Shown piece by piece: positions 11,213-23,341 of a stretch of 64,000 nt of DNA. Numbering within the stretch: position 1 is the stretch's first letter; every line of letters starts with the position of its first letter. The notes beneath the pieces are model-generated. The model saw nothing but the letters and a program-made list of their open reading frames with translations, was not told the origin of the DNA and did no database searches. Made by a program: the position numbers and the translations under genes. The stretch lies in contig JADANN010000302.1 of NCBI GenBank assembly GCA_018806985.1, positions 1,806,001-1,870,000 on the forward strand, written 5' to 3'. This stretch comes from Angiostrongylus vasorum (Eukaryota > Nematoda > Chromadorea > Rhabditida > Metastrongylidae).

Positions 11213-12535
11213 CTATGGATAGACGGTTTTGGAGGCGATGTGAGCTGTTGGCAAGAGAATTGACTGCACGGAACGAGATGAGAGTTGTGTGTCACAGACA
11301 CCGATATCTTCCATTGCATCCTCTACGGCCGTTTCTTCTTGGTTTTTTCTGATTTTACGAAGATACATCAAAGGCACAACTGTTTGCTGAAATCATAGAA
11401 AAAACATCATAGCGTATGTGTCATCAATATCACATAAGCAGAATGACTAGCAAATGAACACCTTCTGTTCGCCAACCGAAAGAACACTGACTAGCAAGAC
11501 ATAATTCTAACGATGACCAGTTGTAAAGGATCTGTTCGTTTTAGTCTATTCTAGTCTACTGTCTATTTAATATAATCCAGTTCTGATTAGATATATGGTT
11601 ACTCTAGATCTTTCTATCCTAAGACTTTCTCAAAGACTGGAAAACAGTATTACTACTTTGGACACTCTTCAATGAGCGAAAAAAGCTTCGATGATTTGAT
11701 CTTAGATTTACGTAAGCGACTCGGATTTGTATACTTAACTTCTGATGCTGACTTAAGCTACCTATCAATTTGATGCTTCACGGTGGACCCTTCCATCTAC
11801 TCGACCAAACACAGGATCTTCCTAACCATAGTACCACCGTGAGGAAGAAATATTCTAGCATTTGCACAAAAAGACTGTTCATACCCCCTGTACCATCCAA
11901 ATTAAATAGTCCTATATTTTAATCTGTTCCCTTACTAAAAGCTGCCTCACGCTAAGAATTGCAGCTCGTCCAGGAAGAAACTTAGTCGCATAGCGGCAAG
12001 CCCCTTTCTGATTAGTGGCTGAACTACTTGAGCAAACTATTTTGGATTATAACCCGCTATTTTATCAGTACTTCAAAAAAAATGTTTATTTTTTCATTGC
12101 ACATTGCATTGGGTAGGAAGTCTCAATCTATTCAAGCGCCTTGAAAACGTTATTACTGAGCTTAGGTTTCTTTCTTGGTTGGATTTTCTCTTCTACGAAG
12201 AACATATTTTGTGATGCTCTGATGTTGTTGATAGTGGTAACGATAGTGGATCATAGTGATGAACAGTGCAACGTCAACACTTTACAGTGGTTTCGAGCTG
12301 AAAGCTGACTGAAATTGCCAAAAAACGCCGTACCACTTACCATTGTTGTCGTGTCCCGTAACAACTTCAACTCCTCTACTGTTTCGTCCACTCTCTTCGA
12401 CAATAACTCGTAATTCATTTTTTCTCTTCTACATCGTGTCGATAAACATATCAGTACGATGATATCCATCACTATAAAGTAAGAACTTTCTTCTTCTCCA
12501 TTTTCTTTCTGGTCTTCTTTTTTGTTCACACTCAT
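11213..12535 (-). CDS. Small single-pass membrane/coiled-coil protein, two exons
   Basis: Two minus-strand exons join in phase 0: exon 1 is 12535-12341 (65 codons from ATG, donor GTAAGT) and exon 2 is 11386-11213 (acceptor ATGATTTCAG, 57 codons and TAG). The 122-residue product has an acidic N-terminus (KKEDQKENGEEE), a hydrophobic segment at residues 18-31 (YFIVMDIIVLICLS), a basic stop-transfer RCRREK, and a charged helical stretch 40-65 with heptad-like Leu spacing (NYELLSKRVDETVEELKLLR), suggesting a short membrane-proximal coiled coil. The C-terminal 57 residues are polar. A poly(A) signal follows. The N-terminus is negatively charged and the far side positive, so the N-terminus may face outward (inference). 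Earlier exons cannot be excluded. Family not recognised; likely nematode-specific. Confidence 0.6.
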
Positions 12536-12559
12536 AACTCTTTAGTTTCTCTATCGAAA

Positions 12560-13120
12560 AGAAACCTGATAGAGCAGCTGAAGAGCAGCTGACGATCTAC
12601 TTTTTCATAAGCTCTTTGTCCGAAGTAATAAAGAATCAAAGACCGTCCTTCTCTACCATTACGATTAAATCTGGGCAGTTCAGAGAAAAAATTGCACACA
12701 ACACCCAAGCAAGGGTTAGGAGATTCTTGCCCGCGAAGCGGTTATGTGACAATAACTTACGTGTAATAGCTGCAAGTACGAGCTCGAAGAATGTGAAATG
12801 TAAATCATCGACTCGACGCCCGTGCCGACAACTTGGAGGGAACATGCGTCGACTCGAAACCGACTAATGGTTGGAATGAAACCAGTACTAGTTGCATTAA
12901 TAAAGTTGTTTTGAAGAAAATGAATCCGACTACGGCTTAGAACGAACTGATAACTCAATATTGATCCACTCATCCAAATCAGCTCGAAGGAATAGCTGTT
13001 GATTCCTACGTGATGTATGAAAGTGCCTAGTGTCACGCTAATAAGAAAGAAGCCATTCCGTATGCTTCCAAAAATCTCTTGAGGAAATCTCCAACTATTG
13101 TATACCTCTAAACTATGATT
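12560..13120. other. No gene found; upstream region of the minus-strand gene
   Basis: Contains overlapping frames of 69 to 106 codons on both strands, none convincing. It may hold the promoter or further 5' exons of the gene ending at 11213. Confidence 0.4.
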
Positions 13121-13124
13121 TGAC

Positions 13125-13395
13125 AGACTGTGATTTTGGCTGCAGCTTTAGCATAACTAGGTTTAATGCCGATTTGTGCTCACCAGATGATTCTCGTTGA
13201 CGGGTGATTGCTGATAGCATCGAGAGAATAAAAAACTTGGGTGAGAGAAAGGCAAAATAAAGGCCTCGGTTGTGTGCTGGATAGGATTTGGGACTTCGGA
13301 AAGGTAACCGCGGGTTCGAATCTGGACTGGGGTCTGAGTTTTGCTCATGTCTCAGCAACCTTATGATTCTGCTACACATCGTACCCTGCTATGAT
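13125..13395 (+). repeat. Family C element
   Basis: Flank block with AATGCCGATTTGTGC and GACGGGTGATTGCTGATAGC, then a tRNA-like core with a canonical B box GGTTCGAATCT at about 13314, then TTTGCTCATGTCTCAGC. Well ordered but diverged from the copies at 42545 and 45330. Confidence 0.65.
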
Positions 13396-13870
13396 TTGAC
13401 ACTTCCTTTTTTTATTATTAGTTGCACAACTTAACTATTAGTATAGCCTTTTCTCTGAACGAGAGTGATTGCTTTAACTAATGCTCATGAATTGTCTCAA
13501 CGGAAGCTTGGCGTCAGCACAATTAAATGTTAATTATTCATTTACACTTACTAGTAAAATGTAGAGGTAGTATCCAATACAAGCGACAAGGCAAGTCTTA
13601 TTTCTTTTCATTTGCATCTTTTAGGAACTATATCCCTTGTATTGGATGTTACCCTTCTTTGGATTCACTTCCTTGTAAGCATCTTAACCTTACATTCCGC
13701 ACTGTGCTATCATTTACTCCATAACCAAATTCGTAATCGTATCCGTATCGAAACTTACTGTCGTGCTTAAATGCTCTGCATTTGCGGCCATTTCCATTCA
13801 TTTCATTTCTCTTGATAGAAAATTATGACAGTAATTATAATACAAATTAGAAGACAATAACCACTAAACA

Positions 13871-14150
13871 CGTACACGTAGCGTAGTGGTGGAAGTACCC
13901 TGCAATACACACGCATCCTTGGCTTCGATCCCGCGCTTCGATTTCGCCAAGCGTTCCATCCCTCTGGGGTCGGTAAATTGGTACCAGAATTGTCTTGGAT
14001 GATAACAGCACTTGACACATCGGTATGCGACTACAGGTCGTCTATAGGGCAGATATTCATTCAGTCACCTCTAAGGATGCCTAACGAAGTCGAATTCATG
14101 GCGCACACTTCACGGACTGCTCAAGGACGAATGCCTTATCCTTTTATTCT
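13871..14150 (+). repeat. SINE family B, copy 3
   Basis: A-box-like GTAGCGTAGTGGTGG, B-box-like GGCTTCGATCCCG, conserved CTCTGGGGTCGG body block and a TTATCCTTTTATT tail. Confidence 0.7.
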
Positions 14151-14159
14151 TTAATCACT

Positions 14160-15310
14160 GAACTTGTTCCTTCTTATCTCTCTTCCTGTACTATGAAATG
14201 ACCATCTGCGTGTCCGCATCACATCTTTTCACTCAATAGAAAACAACTCTTCAAGTGGATTCACTAAAAATATGAGTTCTCCATGGAACGAATCGTTATT
14301 GAATAAGCAAAACCACGGAAAAAGTCATCTCAGTTCCTGAAACCAAACAATTCGTTGCTGCAGTGACGTGTTTACATTATTGGATGGAGCAACCGGCATT
14401 GTATTTTGTATATTACAAAGGCTGAGTGTCTGAGGCAATTGGAAATGCACTTCATTTTACCCGGAATTTACCGCAGTGATTAGTCTGAGCTTACTGAACA
14501 AATATGAGCTATTCATAAGAGCTAAGACTGTTCTATCCTGGGCTCCTTTTCCATCTTTGCGGGCATGAATTAAGCCTTTCATGGGGAAACAGACATTCAT
14601 GCATTCGCGCAAGGTGTTGCTTGCAGATGATATGCATTACATCCTACACGATTACTCAACAAAGTATGAATTAATCACACGATATTCATTTGAAGTATTC
14701 TATAATATCTTCAATAAAAAAGCTCAGTATGAGGTTTGGGAGGGCGTGAGATGTTACCCATGACTATGCGCTGCTCATTAAGCAGAGCTGTCCAATCCAT
14801 CCATAGGCACACAACGCCAGAACCAATTTTGAAGAAAGTCTCATTAATATCGAAGCAACAAGTACGTAGATGTTTCTAGAATCCAAAGGTGTTCTTAAGC
14901 CGCTAAAGTTTGGATAAACGGTGGTAGCAATCATTACGTGTCCATGGGTATATACGTTCACATCAAAGTCTTGTTTTCAGAATATGATGGTGCAAGTTTG
15001 GTTGAACAGTAACTACCGACCTGATCAAGTTCAATAGGACGCAAAGAATGCCACGGTCCTCGTGAAGAGCTTCGCCATGAGTACCGAGTATTTCTTCGTG
15101 CAACGATTAACCCAAATGGAACACTGGCGGTTTAAAAAACATAAATGTTGGCCTTAACAGTGTTCACCCTCTACGCTTCAACATCAGTCGATGAAGATGA
15201 GACCATAATACCTTCTGTAAGGTGAATCTAAACGATATCGCGACTAAGAGTGGTCCCATGAGAAGGTCTGACGAATGGAATCAATAAACGAACGACTTGG
15301 ATAGAAATAA
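14160..15310. other. No gene found
   Basis: Single-copy DNA; only short frames with no recognisable domain. Confidence 0.45.
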
Positions 15311-15315
15311 TTATT

Positions 15316-15605
15316 AAAGAGGAGAAAGGACAAAGCTTTCATGTTGATCAATTCTTGATTGATGGGTCATGCATTCAACGTCATTTAGCATCGTTAGCGG
15401 TGACTGAATGCATATCTGGCCTATACAAAGACTTGCGGTGGCCTCCAACGAAGTATCAAGTCATCGCTAGTGTCGTCACAGCCAAGACTGGTACCAATTT
15501 GCCGACCTCGGAGGGATGGAGGGCTTGGTGAGCTTGGGGGCGCCGGGATCGACCCCATATGTATTGCATGGCGCCTCTGAACACCGCTACACCACGAGCC
15601 CTTTG
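15316..15605 (-). repeat. SINE family B, copy 4
   Basis: Inverted copy: tail-side AAAGCTTTCATGTTGATCAA on the left, CGCCGGGATCGACCCC (B-box side) and a degraded head ending near GGCTCGTGG on the right. The body block CCGACCTCGGAGGGATGG is well kept. Confidence 0.65.
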
Positions 15606-15609
15606 TAAA

Positions 15610-16390
15610 CAGATATACTAGGGAAAATTCAGTAAATGCGTTGAATTTACTATACGTTCTTGAAATTTTCTACCTTTATAAACTGTCTACACTTTAGTCT
15701 TGAAATTTTCCAACTGAATCGTTTTTATGGGTGATTACGGTATTGCTTATATAGAAAGTGTTCAACAACACACTGCAATTAGTGGAAAGCCTTCGCTTAT
15801 GACACAACCTTTTTTAACTTATCATCCATAAGTTACATATTTTCTGGTTCACACGTTCAAGAGAATGTGCGAAACAGTTGTAAAAATCTAACAAAACATA
15901 AATATTAAATAGAATACTCATATTTTTGAGGACAAAATGAAAAGAATAAAGGTACGTAAAATTACGTACAGACTAGGCTACGGTTTTCCCGCGATTTCTT
16001 TTCACCATCGCATTTTCTACTTTCTTCTTGCTTTAGAGTTTTAGATCATAGAGTCTCTTAGATCTTAGAGTCTTACCTTTACTGCCTACCAACTGGTAAT
16101 GTGTCCAGACCCCACTCTTCCATGTTTTTTTTCGGTTTTAGAAATTTTCTCTATAACCATTCTCACGAATTCTCACTTATTCGTCCTTCTTCCTATCTCA
16201 AATAATTTCTAATCCTTTTGAAATACGAGTTTATTATGGAAATAACGAAAATGGGTGTAGTAATGTCGATGAAGGTTTTGTCTTCACTATTCCTTTCAAC
16301 TGCGTAACTTTCTTGATAAGATCGTAATCGTGTCGAGTTTCTTTTATGTATTCCTATGACTTGCATCTTTATCGAGTGTCGTACAGGCGT
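15610..16390. other. Gene-free upstream region of the first core gene
   Basis: AT-rich with pyrimidine tracts; the promoter of the downstream gene pair should lie here, but no element can be pinned down from sequence alone. A short tandem of TTAGAG/TCTTAGA units occurs near 16032-16070. Confidence 0.4.
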
Positions 16391-16401
16391 TTCCCTATCA
16401 G
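16391..16401 (+). promoter_or_regulatory. Putative spliced-leader trans-splice acceptor
   Basis: TTCCCTATCAG ends six bases before the start codon at 16408. A polypyrimidine-AG directly before an ATG with no upstream exon is the usual form of SL trans-splice sites in nematodes. It could also be an ordinary acceptor of an unseen 5' UTR intron. Confidence 0.5.
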
Positions 16402-16407
16402 GTGGTT

Positions 16408-18634
16408 ATGACAGTACGATTTGGTAGTCAAGAAGACTACCTCTATCCCAACAAAGATGTTCCAACTCCGTTGCCTGAGAATTTCTATAAAGATTGGCTT
16501 GAAACCGACTCAACTCGTCCTTCTTCGCAAGGTGAATATTTTATCGTAAATTTGTTACGTGGTTAGTTGTTTCATTATTTATGTATACTTATTCATTTAT
16601 GAAAATTTCCTTTTTTTCCGGAAGTTAATGTCAGTAGCATGCGAAAAATCGCTTTTTGAAACCGTATGGAACACATGGCTTGCGTTTTTTTGTCCTCTTC
16701 AGTACGTGTTAGTACTACTAAGGAAACCAAACCAGTATGTTAGTAAGGTCTCGTTGCGAAATCATTTCCGCCTTTGTCTTTTTAGAACACTTTTAATAAA
16801 AATAGGAAGACCGGAAAAGGAGACAGCAGTCAACAACCTTCTGCTTAGCTTTGAACAAGGACAAAGTACCGAAACGGTTCTATAAGATTGAGTCCACTAA
16901 AAAGTGGCCGATTCTTCTATGATTTGAAAATATAAATGTCCACTGAAGCTTGAATATGGACAATAGACCAGGGAAATCGGCAAAATGCGCGAACTGCAAC
17001 GTCTGCTGTCAGAACTGGTCACGTGAAGGTGGCCAGTTCTATTGCATGGAAACCCCATACGGAACGTCTTACCACCGAAACCTTGAAGGGAGGAAGAATC
17101 TGGACAAGAAACCCTTGTTCTGTTTATTCTTCAGATACAGGTGCTAGTTGTTTAAGCACCTAGATAACAGCCGTTGTTGTTGTTATTGAAAATGGCTGCT
17201 GAAGGCTCCTCGGCTTCAAATGCTGGTAATTTTGCTACGAAATAAATGAACTTCTGCCATGTAAGCAAAGAGATGTGGATTCTATTTCTTTTCTATATGG
17301 TTTCGTAGCTGTTTAGGTTAAATTGCTTCGCTTCAATTAATGAGGTTCTCAGTGAATTGAGACATGTCTGTTTGAAGTTGAAAGGTAAAAATTAGTGTTA
17401 TTTTCCAAACAAACTGATATTTATGCATGGTTATGCTACAAGAATTGATATGACAGGAAGTCTATGTAACTAGAAAGCGTAGTGCGTGGCTGAGAGATGG
17501 TACAGCAAGGATTCTCAAAGATGGCAACTAATTCAGTTTTTCAGTCCGCAAAGATTTCGTCAGTATAAGGAAGATATACAATCGTAATAAAGTGGCACAA
17601 ACAAAATTTGAATTGTCCAAGCACTAATGATACTAATTCTGGTCACTTTGGAGTATTTGTATACTTATATGGTCCGTCTTCCCAGGTTGTGTGCGCCTCA
17701 TCATAATTTCCATTTCTTCGGAGTTTTGCTGGTTTAGCTATTATGGTTCCCTGGAGTGCCGATATCAGTCTAGCCAACGCCTGCCCCAGGTCGTGACCAC
17801 CACAGGCAGTTGTCGCCCTTGTGGATCAGAAGAAGATTTGCCATCATGCGACTTTGATATCAGGACGGTGGTGGATCCTCGTATTGGCTTACTCCTATCT
17901 CGGCTAGGCTTCCTGATGAAAACGCCGAACTTTCAGCTTGGAAGACCCTGCTGGGTGGATGAATCCTTCCGCTTTATATCGCAGCCCGACATCCAGGAAC
18001 ACCTCTGAGGCACGATGAAGTGGTGAACCGTTGGGAGGTACTTCGGAGTATGTCAAAACAAATATAAACGTGTAGGTAAAGTGACACGTTATGTTTGTAG
18101 CATTTCATTCCTTTAGTTTTTTACCTATTGATATGACTTTTTATATCCTTGGGCCATGATTTCCTTACTCGGCTGTTTGTTTTGAAATCCAGGACTTATG
18201 AACGAAAGAAATGAAGTATCTCGAAGTGCTAGGCCGATTTCCCCTGTAACCGAAGCCATTGTGGAGCAGCTAGTGCGAGAAAATCAGGAACTTATTGAGA
18301 GGGAGGCCTTGAAACAGGTAAAATTTTTTTGTGCCTGTTCTTTTTTTTCTCATCTCCTACATTTTAAAACCAGTTCATTTCTTTTTAAGTTAACGTTTGT
18401 GAATTTCGTTTTCATTATGGTGACCTTTCATTCCTGCTCAATTTTCAAATTAATCCAGTTTTTATGTATTTATGTTCATTTAAGGTTGCAGCGGCTGCTG
18501 TCAACGTTAATGCTGCTCAATATTCCAATCTTATCCCATTATCCTTCGACCAAGAAGAGTTCATAAGACAGGAAGAGGAGAAGCGTATGAAGCAGCGCGA
18601 GAAACTGCAGAGTGCTCTTCGGCTCAAGAAGTGA
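16408..18634 (+). CDS. Conserved-looking small protein, three exons, function unknown
   Basis: Exons 16408-16531, 18193-18317 and 18485-18634 join in frame (phases 1 and 0) to give 132 residues ending at TGA. The N-terminus MTVRFGSQEDYLYPNKDVPT is followed by a Pro-rich and acidic stretch with FYKDWLETD, then a predicted long helix starting at PISPVTEAIVEQLVRENQEL that becomes Ala-rich, and a strongly charged C-terminal helix (EEFIRQEEEKRMKQREKLQS). No signal peptide or membrane segment; likely a soluble, helical adaptor-type protein (inference). I do not recognise the family. Intron 1 (1.66 kb) contains repeat D. The stop is only 340 bp from the start of MED8 on the same strand, with no AATAAA between, so the two may form an operon. 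Exon phases, splice sites and codon use support a real gene. Confidence 0.75.
17682..18035 (-). repeat. Repeat D, copy 3 (intronic)
   Basis: Inverted copy in intron 1 of the 132-residue gene, from TTATATGGTCCGTCTTCCCA to GATGAAGTGGTGAACCGTTG. The tandem tail is lost. Confidence 0.65.
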
Positions 18635-18963
18635 CTGATAAACCGTTTAGCGCTATTTTTCTAGTGGGATTTTTCCATCTTTCATATCCTTTTTCGGTAC
18701 AGTTTTCCACTGCTTTTCGCAGTACTATTTCGAGTGTGGTTGGATCTCTTGTTCCTCTCTATAGTATTCCATTACCTTTCGTGAAAATTATTTGTCTAAG
18801 TGGTCGTTATTTTTTCGGAGTGGATCATAGTGACTTGCTTTAACTATGTTCTTGTAATACTTGAGTAAAGCTTTAAAGATATACATTTTTTCGGAATAAT
18901 ACCGATTCAGTAGCGGAACTCCTATTGTTTTTGATCGACTTTTGTTTTGTTAAATAATTTGTG

Positions 18964-18974
18964 CTCCATAACAG
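18964..18974 (+). promoter_or_regulatory. Putative SL2-type trans-splice acceptor before MED8
   Basis: The sequence CTCCATAACAG ends exactly at the MED8 start codon, with no room for a 5' UTR. In C. elegans such sites 100-400 bp after an upstream stop receive SL2 leaders. The tract is less pyrimidine-rich than usual. Confidence 0.45.
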
Positions 18975-21900
18975 ATGAATATTTCGCCGTCGTTTCCAAT
19001 GCCACAAGCATCCAACTATCAGAATGATCCCGAAAAGGTTGTTTTTCTTGGTTTTGGTTGAATTTTCTTCCATCCGCACAATAGGTGTGATGGTGGGTCA
19101 AGTGAAGTAAAATAATAGTGCCTTCACTTCTTATTTACTGCCTACTCTTTTTTTAATGGTACGGTATTATGTGAATTATAACTATAACAACAAATATATA
19201 ATCCACGTAATACCCTGCCATTAAAAAAGGAGTAAGCAGTAAATAAGAAGTGACGACATTGTGATTTATACCACGGCTTGAGCTTCACTGGGTTCAATGC
19301 CGATTTGTGTTCCCCAGATCAATACCGCTGATGGGTTATTGCTGGTAGCGCGTATAGGTCAATAGCACGGCTGGGAGAAAGGCAAAACGAAGGACTTGCT
19401 TAGTGTGGTGGTGAACGCGTTAGTTCCCGGAAAGGGTAATAACGGTGTTTGTTCCCCACCGCAGGCATCAGCGATCATGACTATTACGGATGTCAGCATT
19501 GTTATGAAAGTAATAATGGTTGGTTAAGTTCTCTTGATGGAGTATAGTTTTCTATGCCATCGTTTTAGATGAACACTGCTATTTGCTACTTGGAAGTCAA
19601 AGTTCTGGAGGCGAAGAAACTTATCGAGGAATTGCTGTATATGCTTGATATGCAAGAGAAGGTACCTTGGTGCGTTCGCAGTTTTCGAGCCAATCTATCG
19701 AAACCGTCACTAGTATAGTTTATACGGTATTTAAGTTTCAAACAGCAATATGTTTTTTGGGTTTGATTTTTTGTATGCTTAGGTTACGTGCCATTCTGAC
19801 AATTTTTCGAGATTGTTATCCTGTTGTTTTGTTTAAATCAGTTTTCATTCCTATAATCGATCTAAGAACTCTTAAACGGAAGTCTAATGTCTATTCAGGA
19901 TGTTATCGTCTTTCATTTAAGACCCCAACAATTTTGCATTTATACTGAACTCTTCTACTGTTTACGTTTAATGGCACATCTCATTATTCATTTCCTCGTT
20001 TATTTCCCCATAATTTTACTATCCGTTTCCATTTCATGTCCGATATTTTTTGTTGTAGATGAGATATTTGGATTGAAAGAGGAAAGTTTGAAAGTATTGA
20101 CGAAAAGCGATACGTTTAACACATTTTGGGCAATGTAGTAGCGCAAATTCTGTTAAGTCTGTGAAGTACTCAGTTGTTCAAGCATTCTGGTCATCAAAAA
20201 ATTACTGACAATTGTTTAAAAGCCAGCATCGACTCAGGACTACGCTTAACAAAGTTTTAACGATTTTTATTAGGCCGGATATGCTGGATAAATTCTCTTC
20301 TCTAGCTTCTGCTCTCTCACAGCTTCAAGGTGCTCTTAAAAAGAGCGCTATACAGTCAGGTACACCTTCGTGTTGTTTTCATCGTTGTTTGTATCCTTAT
20401 GGTAACACTGACTTTTGTTGAGGAGAGAAGTTTAAGGTCATGAAGATCATGGTGCACTTTTGCGAAGTCATGTGCTTGTCCCACAACGTCTTCAACTTGA
20501 GCCGGACGCTCAGTTACAGGTGACTAAAATTCTGCTTTTCGGTGCCGTTCTTATTTTTTTCTATAAAACGTATATGGAAGCGGAGTACAGTACTAACTTG
20601 TACAGAAGGTGTTGCTCGTTGGACCTCGACTTTTAGATCCGGTATATTTTCGTGCTGTTGATGGATCGTCTATCGTTAATAGATTTCCCTACGAAAGATC
20701 GAACATAGTAAACTATCATGTAACTCTCTACGGTTAATTGCTGATACCAAATTAGAAATGACTACGAAGTTAAAAAGTCGAGGACTACTGTGGCAGTTCA
20801 ACTTCTATTACTACCGAAAATCTAATTCTTTTTTCCTTTATTTTATTTGTTTCTTATTTGGAATAGATTGTGATAACTCGTTTATTTTGATTTTCATTTC
20901 TTTTTTTAAAATTCATTTTAAATAATCTTGTAGACACTGACATCTTATCGTGTACATTCGTGGAATCATGACATCGTACCAGATTATCTCCGGACCAAAT
21001 TGAATCCAGATATGGAGTCTGAAGAGCTCTTATTGGAACAAGACAGAAATCAAAAGGGTAAGTTGTATTGGTACTATGACGTAATTCTTTCGTGCGGTTT
21101 TCGTTGGGGGTGAAGTTAGAAGCACTTTTTGTAGGTGCAGCGAATGAATACTTTTTCGTCTTCTTTTCAGGACAAGATGTGATCAGTAAGCAGATCACAC
21201 ATCTCAACAAATATGTGGACCTACTACTGCAGAGCCTGCACTCGTCTGATCGTGCTCACAATGAGAATCTCACTGAGAAAGTTCGTTAGTTTGATAACTT
21301 TTATTTCCGCTTTTCACAAAGTTCAGAGCGCATAGTCACAAGTTTTTTTCCACGGTTACATTTGAGGAGTGCACATAAGTTCTTTTTTCTTAATTTGGAA
21401 CAATTTATCAGTCCTTATAGACTCGACATTTTGCGGCGGTACTCGCAATCGTTCTTTGCGAAAGCACTTGAGTATTGCTCTTAGCGCACTTATCGACTTT
21501 ATCTATCTTTGGAAGTTAAATGCTTATCCCTTTCACGGTTAAGCTGATCTTTCTATAGCTCACGATAATTTCTCGATTTCTAGAGTATTTCATGAGTTCA
21601 AAACGTCATAGATTTACAGAAGAAATTTTGCTTTGTCTCATTAATTGCATACCAGTTTTTACACAGTGCCCTTTCAAATTTAAATGTGTTTAGGACGAAA
21701 ACTTTGGAGAAGTAGCAACGAAATTTAACTTTTTAAAGTTTCTAACAGTGGACCTGCTGCTCCAAACTTGGACGATACATTGGAGAACACCATCGTGTTC
21801 TTTTGAACGAAATTTCGCGGGTTCATCTGCTTTTACCTTCGAAATAGAAACCTTGAAACAATAAAGTGGAAGAAACAAATCTCGTGAGCGTTATAATATC

Positions 21901-23341
21901 AGAATTTCACGGTGGTAAAACAAAAGACCCCTTGTTGTGTAGGCAAGGATTTTCAGATTGAAATGGCTTTTAATGATGCTGAGATGTTTGAAAACTCCGG
22001 AACGTTGGTGTCTGGGGTGGTGACCAAACACACCTATAACCCTTTCCGGAGGGTAACACGTTCACCACCACACCATGCGAGTCCTTCGTTTCTCCTTTTT
22101 TCTCAGCTGTGTTATTGGTGTTTAAGTTCTATCGGCAATTGCTATTTTGAGTTTTTTGAGATTTGCAAGTATCTCAGCATTGTGGTTACATTTTATGTAA
22201 TACCCCTGCCATTAGGGGGCGGATACAGTAGTGGTGATGTCTGGATTGAATTGGGGGAGTCCATATCGGCAATGAACCCACTTAAGCTAAGGCGTTAGTT
22301 GTAAGTTTTTGGTTTCTTATAAGGTCCAGAGTTTTGCAAATATCTCAGCATTATTGAAGTTAACTTCTATGATTTTACGAACTTTTTTGTTTTGATCTAT
22401 GGGGCGGGCAGCATAATGGTAGTGATGTCCGTATCAAGAGCATGGTGCTAATTCGTCTCCGTTTCGGTCCAACCAACCTCTCATCCATCCGGGGTCGGGA
22501 AATTGGTATCGGACTTGTCTGGGTAAAAATCACTCTCTGCAGTCGAGTTGGGAACGCTCCAGCCCGTCGATCTCAGGACTCCAGAAAGAATCGCTCGACC
22601 TGCATTCTACGACATTCAAGATGAAATGGAAATCCTCAAGCGGCAGTCGAAGCCACAGTAAAAGTTGGAAGATTTTCATGGACAGTGAATGCGAGGAAAC
22701 GAATCAACTGTGAGAAGTCCCGGGATCTGCACAATAGACATGAAGATGGAAAGAAAAATTACCTTGCCATTAAAAAGAAGAGTAGGCAGTAAGTAAAAAA
22801 TGACGACATTGTAATAGCTTTTATTGTTTTCTATGAAACAAAAAGAAATTCGCAGCTGGCTGAGACATGTTCGTTTAGAGTTGAAGATGGTCATTATTTT
22901 CCCATCCCGTAATTAGTATAGAGGTCATATCGTCGCGGAAGTGTTAATGCGTTTTTCACATTCTAAAGAGCTTTTTCGATTTTGATTAGCTTATATATCT
23001 CTACTTATGCAAGTCATCGATTTTAAGGATGTTTGAATTTGCCAAATGTTGGTTTGGCAATATTAAAATCTGTGAACGCAGTTTCGCTGGTGGTCACCTT
23101 CCTGTTCTTACTTATGTAGTCTTTTATCCTAGACCTGCGGAACCGGTTTTCTTTCATTATGAACTTCTCTGTTTTTTGTTTTCAGGCAACATACAATAAA
23201 GAAGAGACTATTCGTCTTGTACGTGCGACGATGGTCGGTGAGGGTTTAAAAGTTAATGTGGGAAGATCGACGTCGGCAACATCGTCTGCACATAGTACAA
23301 CACAGTTATCGCGGCCTGGTACGCAGCAACCTCGACCTTAA
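18975..23341 (+). CDS. mdt-8: Mediator complex subunit 8 (MED8, mdt-8 orthologue)
   Basis: Seven exons, 18975-19037, 19569-19669, 20274-20359, 20437-20519, 20934-21057, 21171-21280 and 23186-23341, join without a frame break to 240 residues. MED8 is a head-module subunit of Mediator, the coactivator that links transcription factors to RNA polymerase II in the nucleus. Recognisable family signatures, in order: an N-terminal helix ([20 protein letters not shown]), the [20 protein letters not shown] helix (compare TWPSVLD in vertebrate MED8), HVLVPQRL, then [20 protein letters not shown], the most diagnostic block, and a [17 protein letters not shown] helix. The C-terminus is Ser/Thr/Pro/Gln-rich and low complexity, as in other MED8 proteins. 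Exon 2 was extended to the GTGCGT donor because only that donor restores the WPDM reading. Length is close to other nematode MED8 proteins. Introns 1 and 6 are filled with repeats C and A. Confidence 0.9.
19125..19480 (+). repeat. Family C element with terminal hairpin (MED8 intron 1)
   Basis: An inverted pair of about 50-bp arms (about 19118-19172 and 19203-19255, containing TTACTGCCTACTC and its complement GAGTAAGCAGTAA) is followed by the family C flank and tRNA-like core (TGGTGGTGAACGCGTTAG near 19410). Confidence 0.7.
21955..22300 (-). repeat. Family C element (MED8 intron 6)
   Basis: Inverted copy: block AATGATGCTGAGATGTTTG, then CCGGAGGGTAACACGTTCAC and CACCACACCATGC (complement of the tRNA-like core), then the flank ending in CGGCAATGAACCCACTTAAG near 22270. 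Confidence 0.65.
22390..22750 (+). repeat. Repeat A, copy 2 (MED8 intron 6)
   Basis: Near-collinear with 1771-2135: shared GGAAATTGGTATCGGACTTG block (about 22499) and CAGGACTCCAGAAAGAATCG (about 22574). Lies directly after the family C copy. Confidence 0.65.
22755..22900 (+). repeat. Family C terminal fragment
   Basis: CTTGCCATTAAAAAGAAGAG followed by AGGCAGTAAG is the terminal block of family C; the tRNA-like core is absent. Confidence 0.5.
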
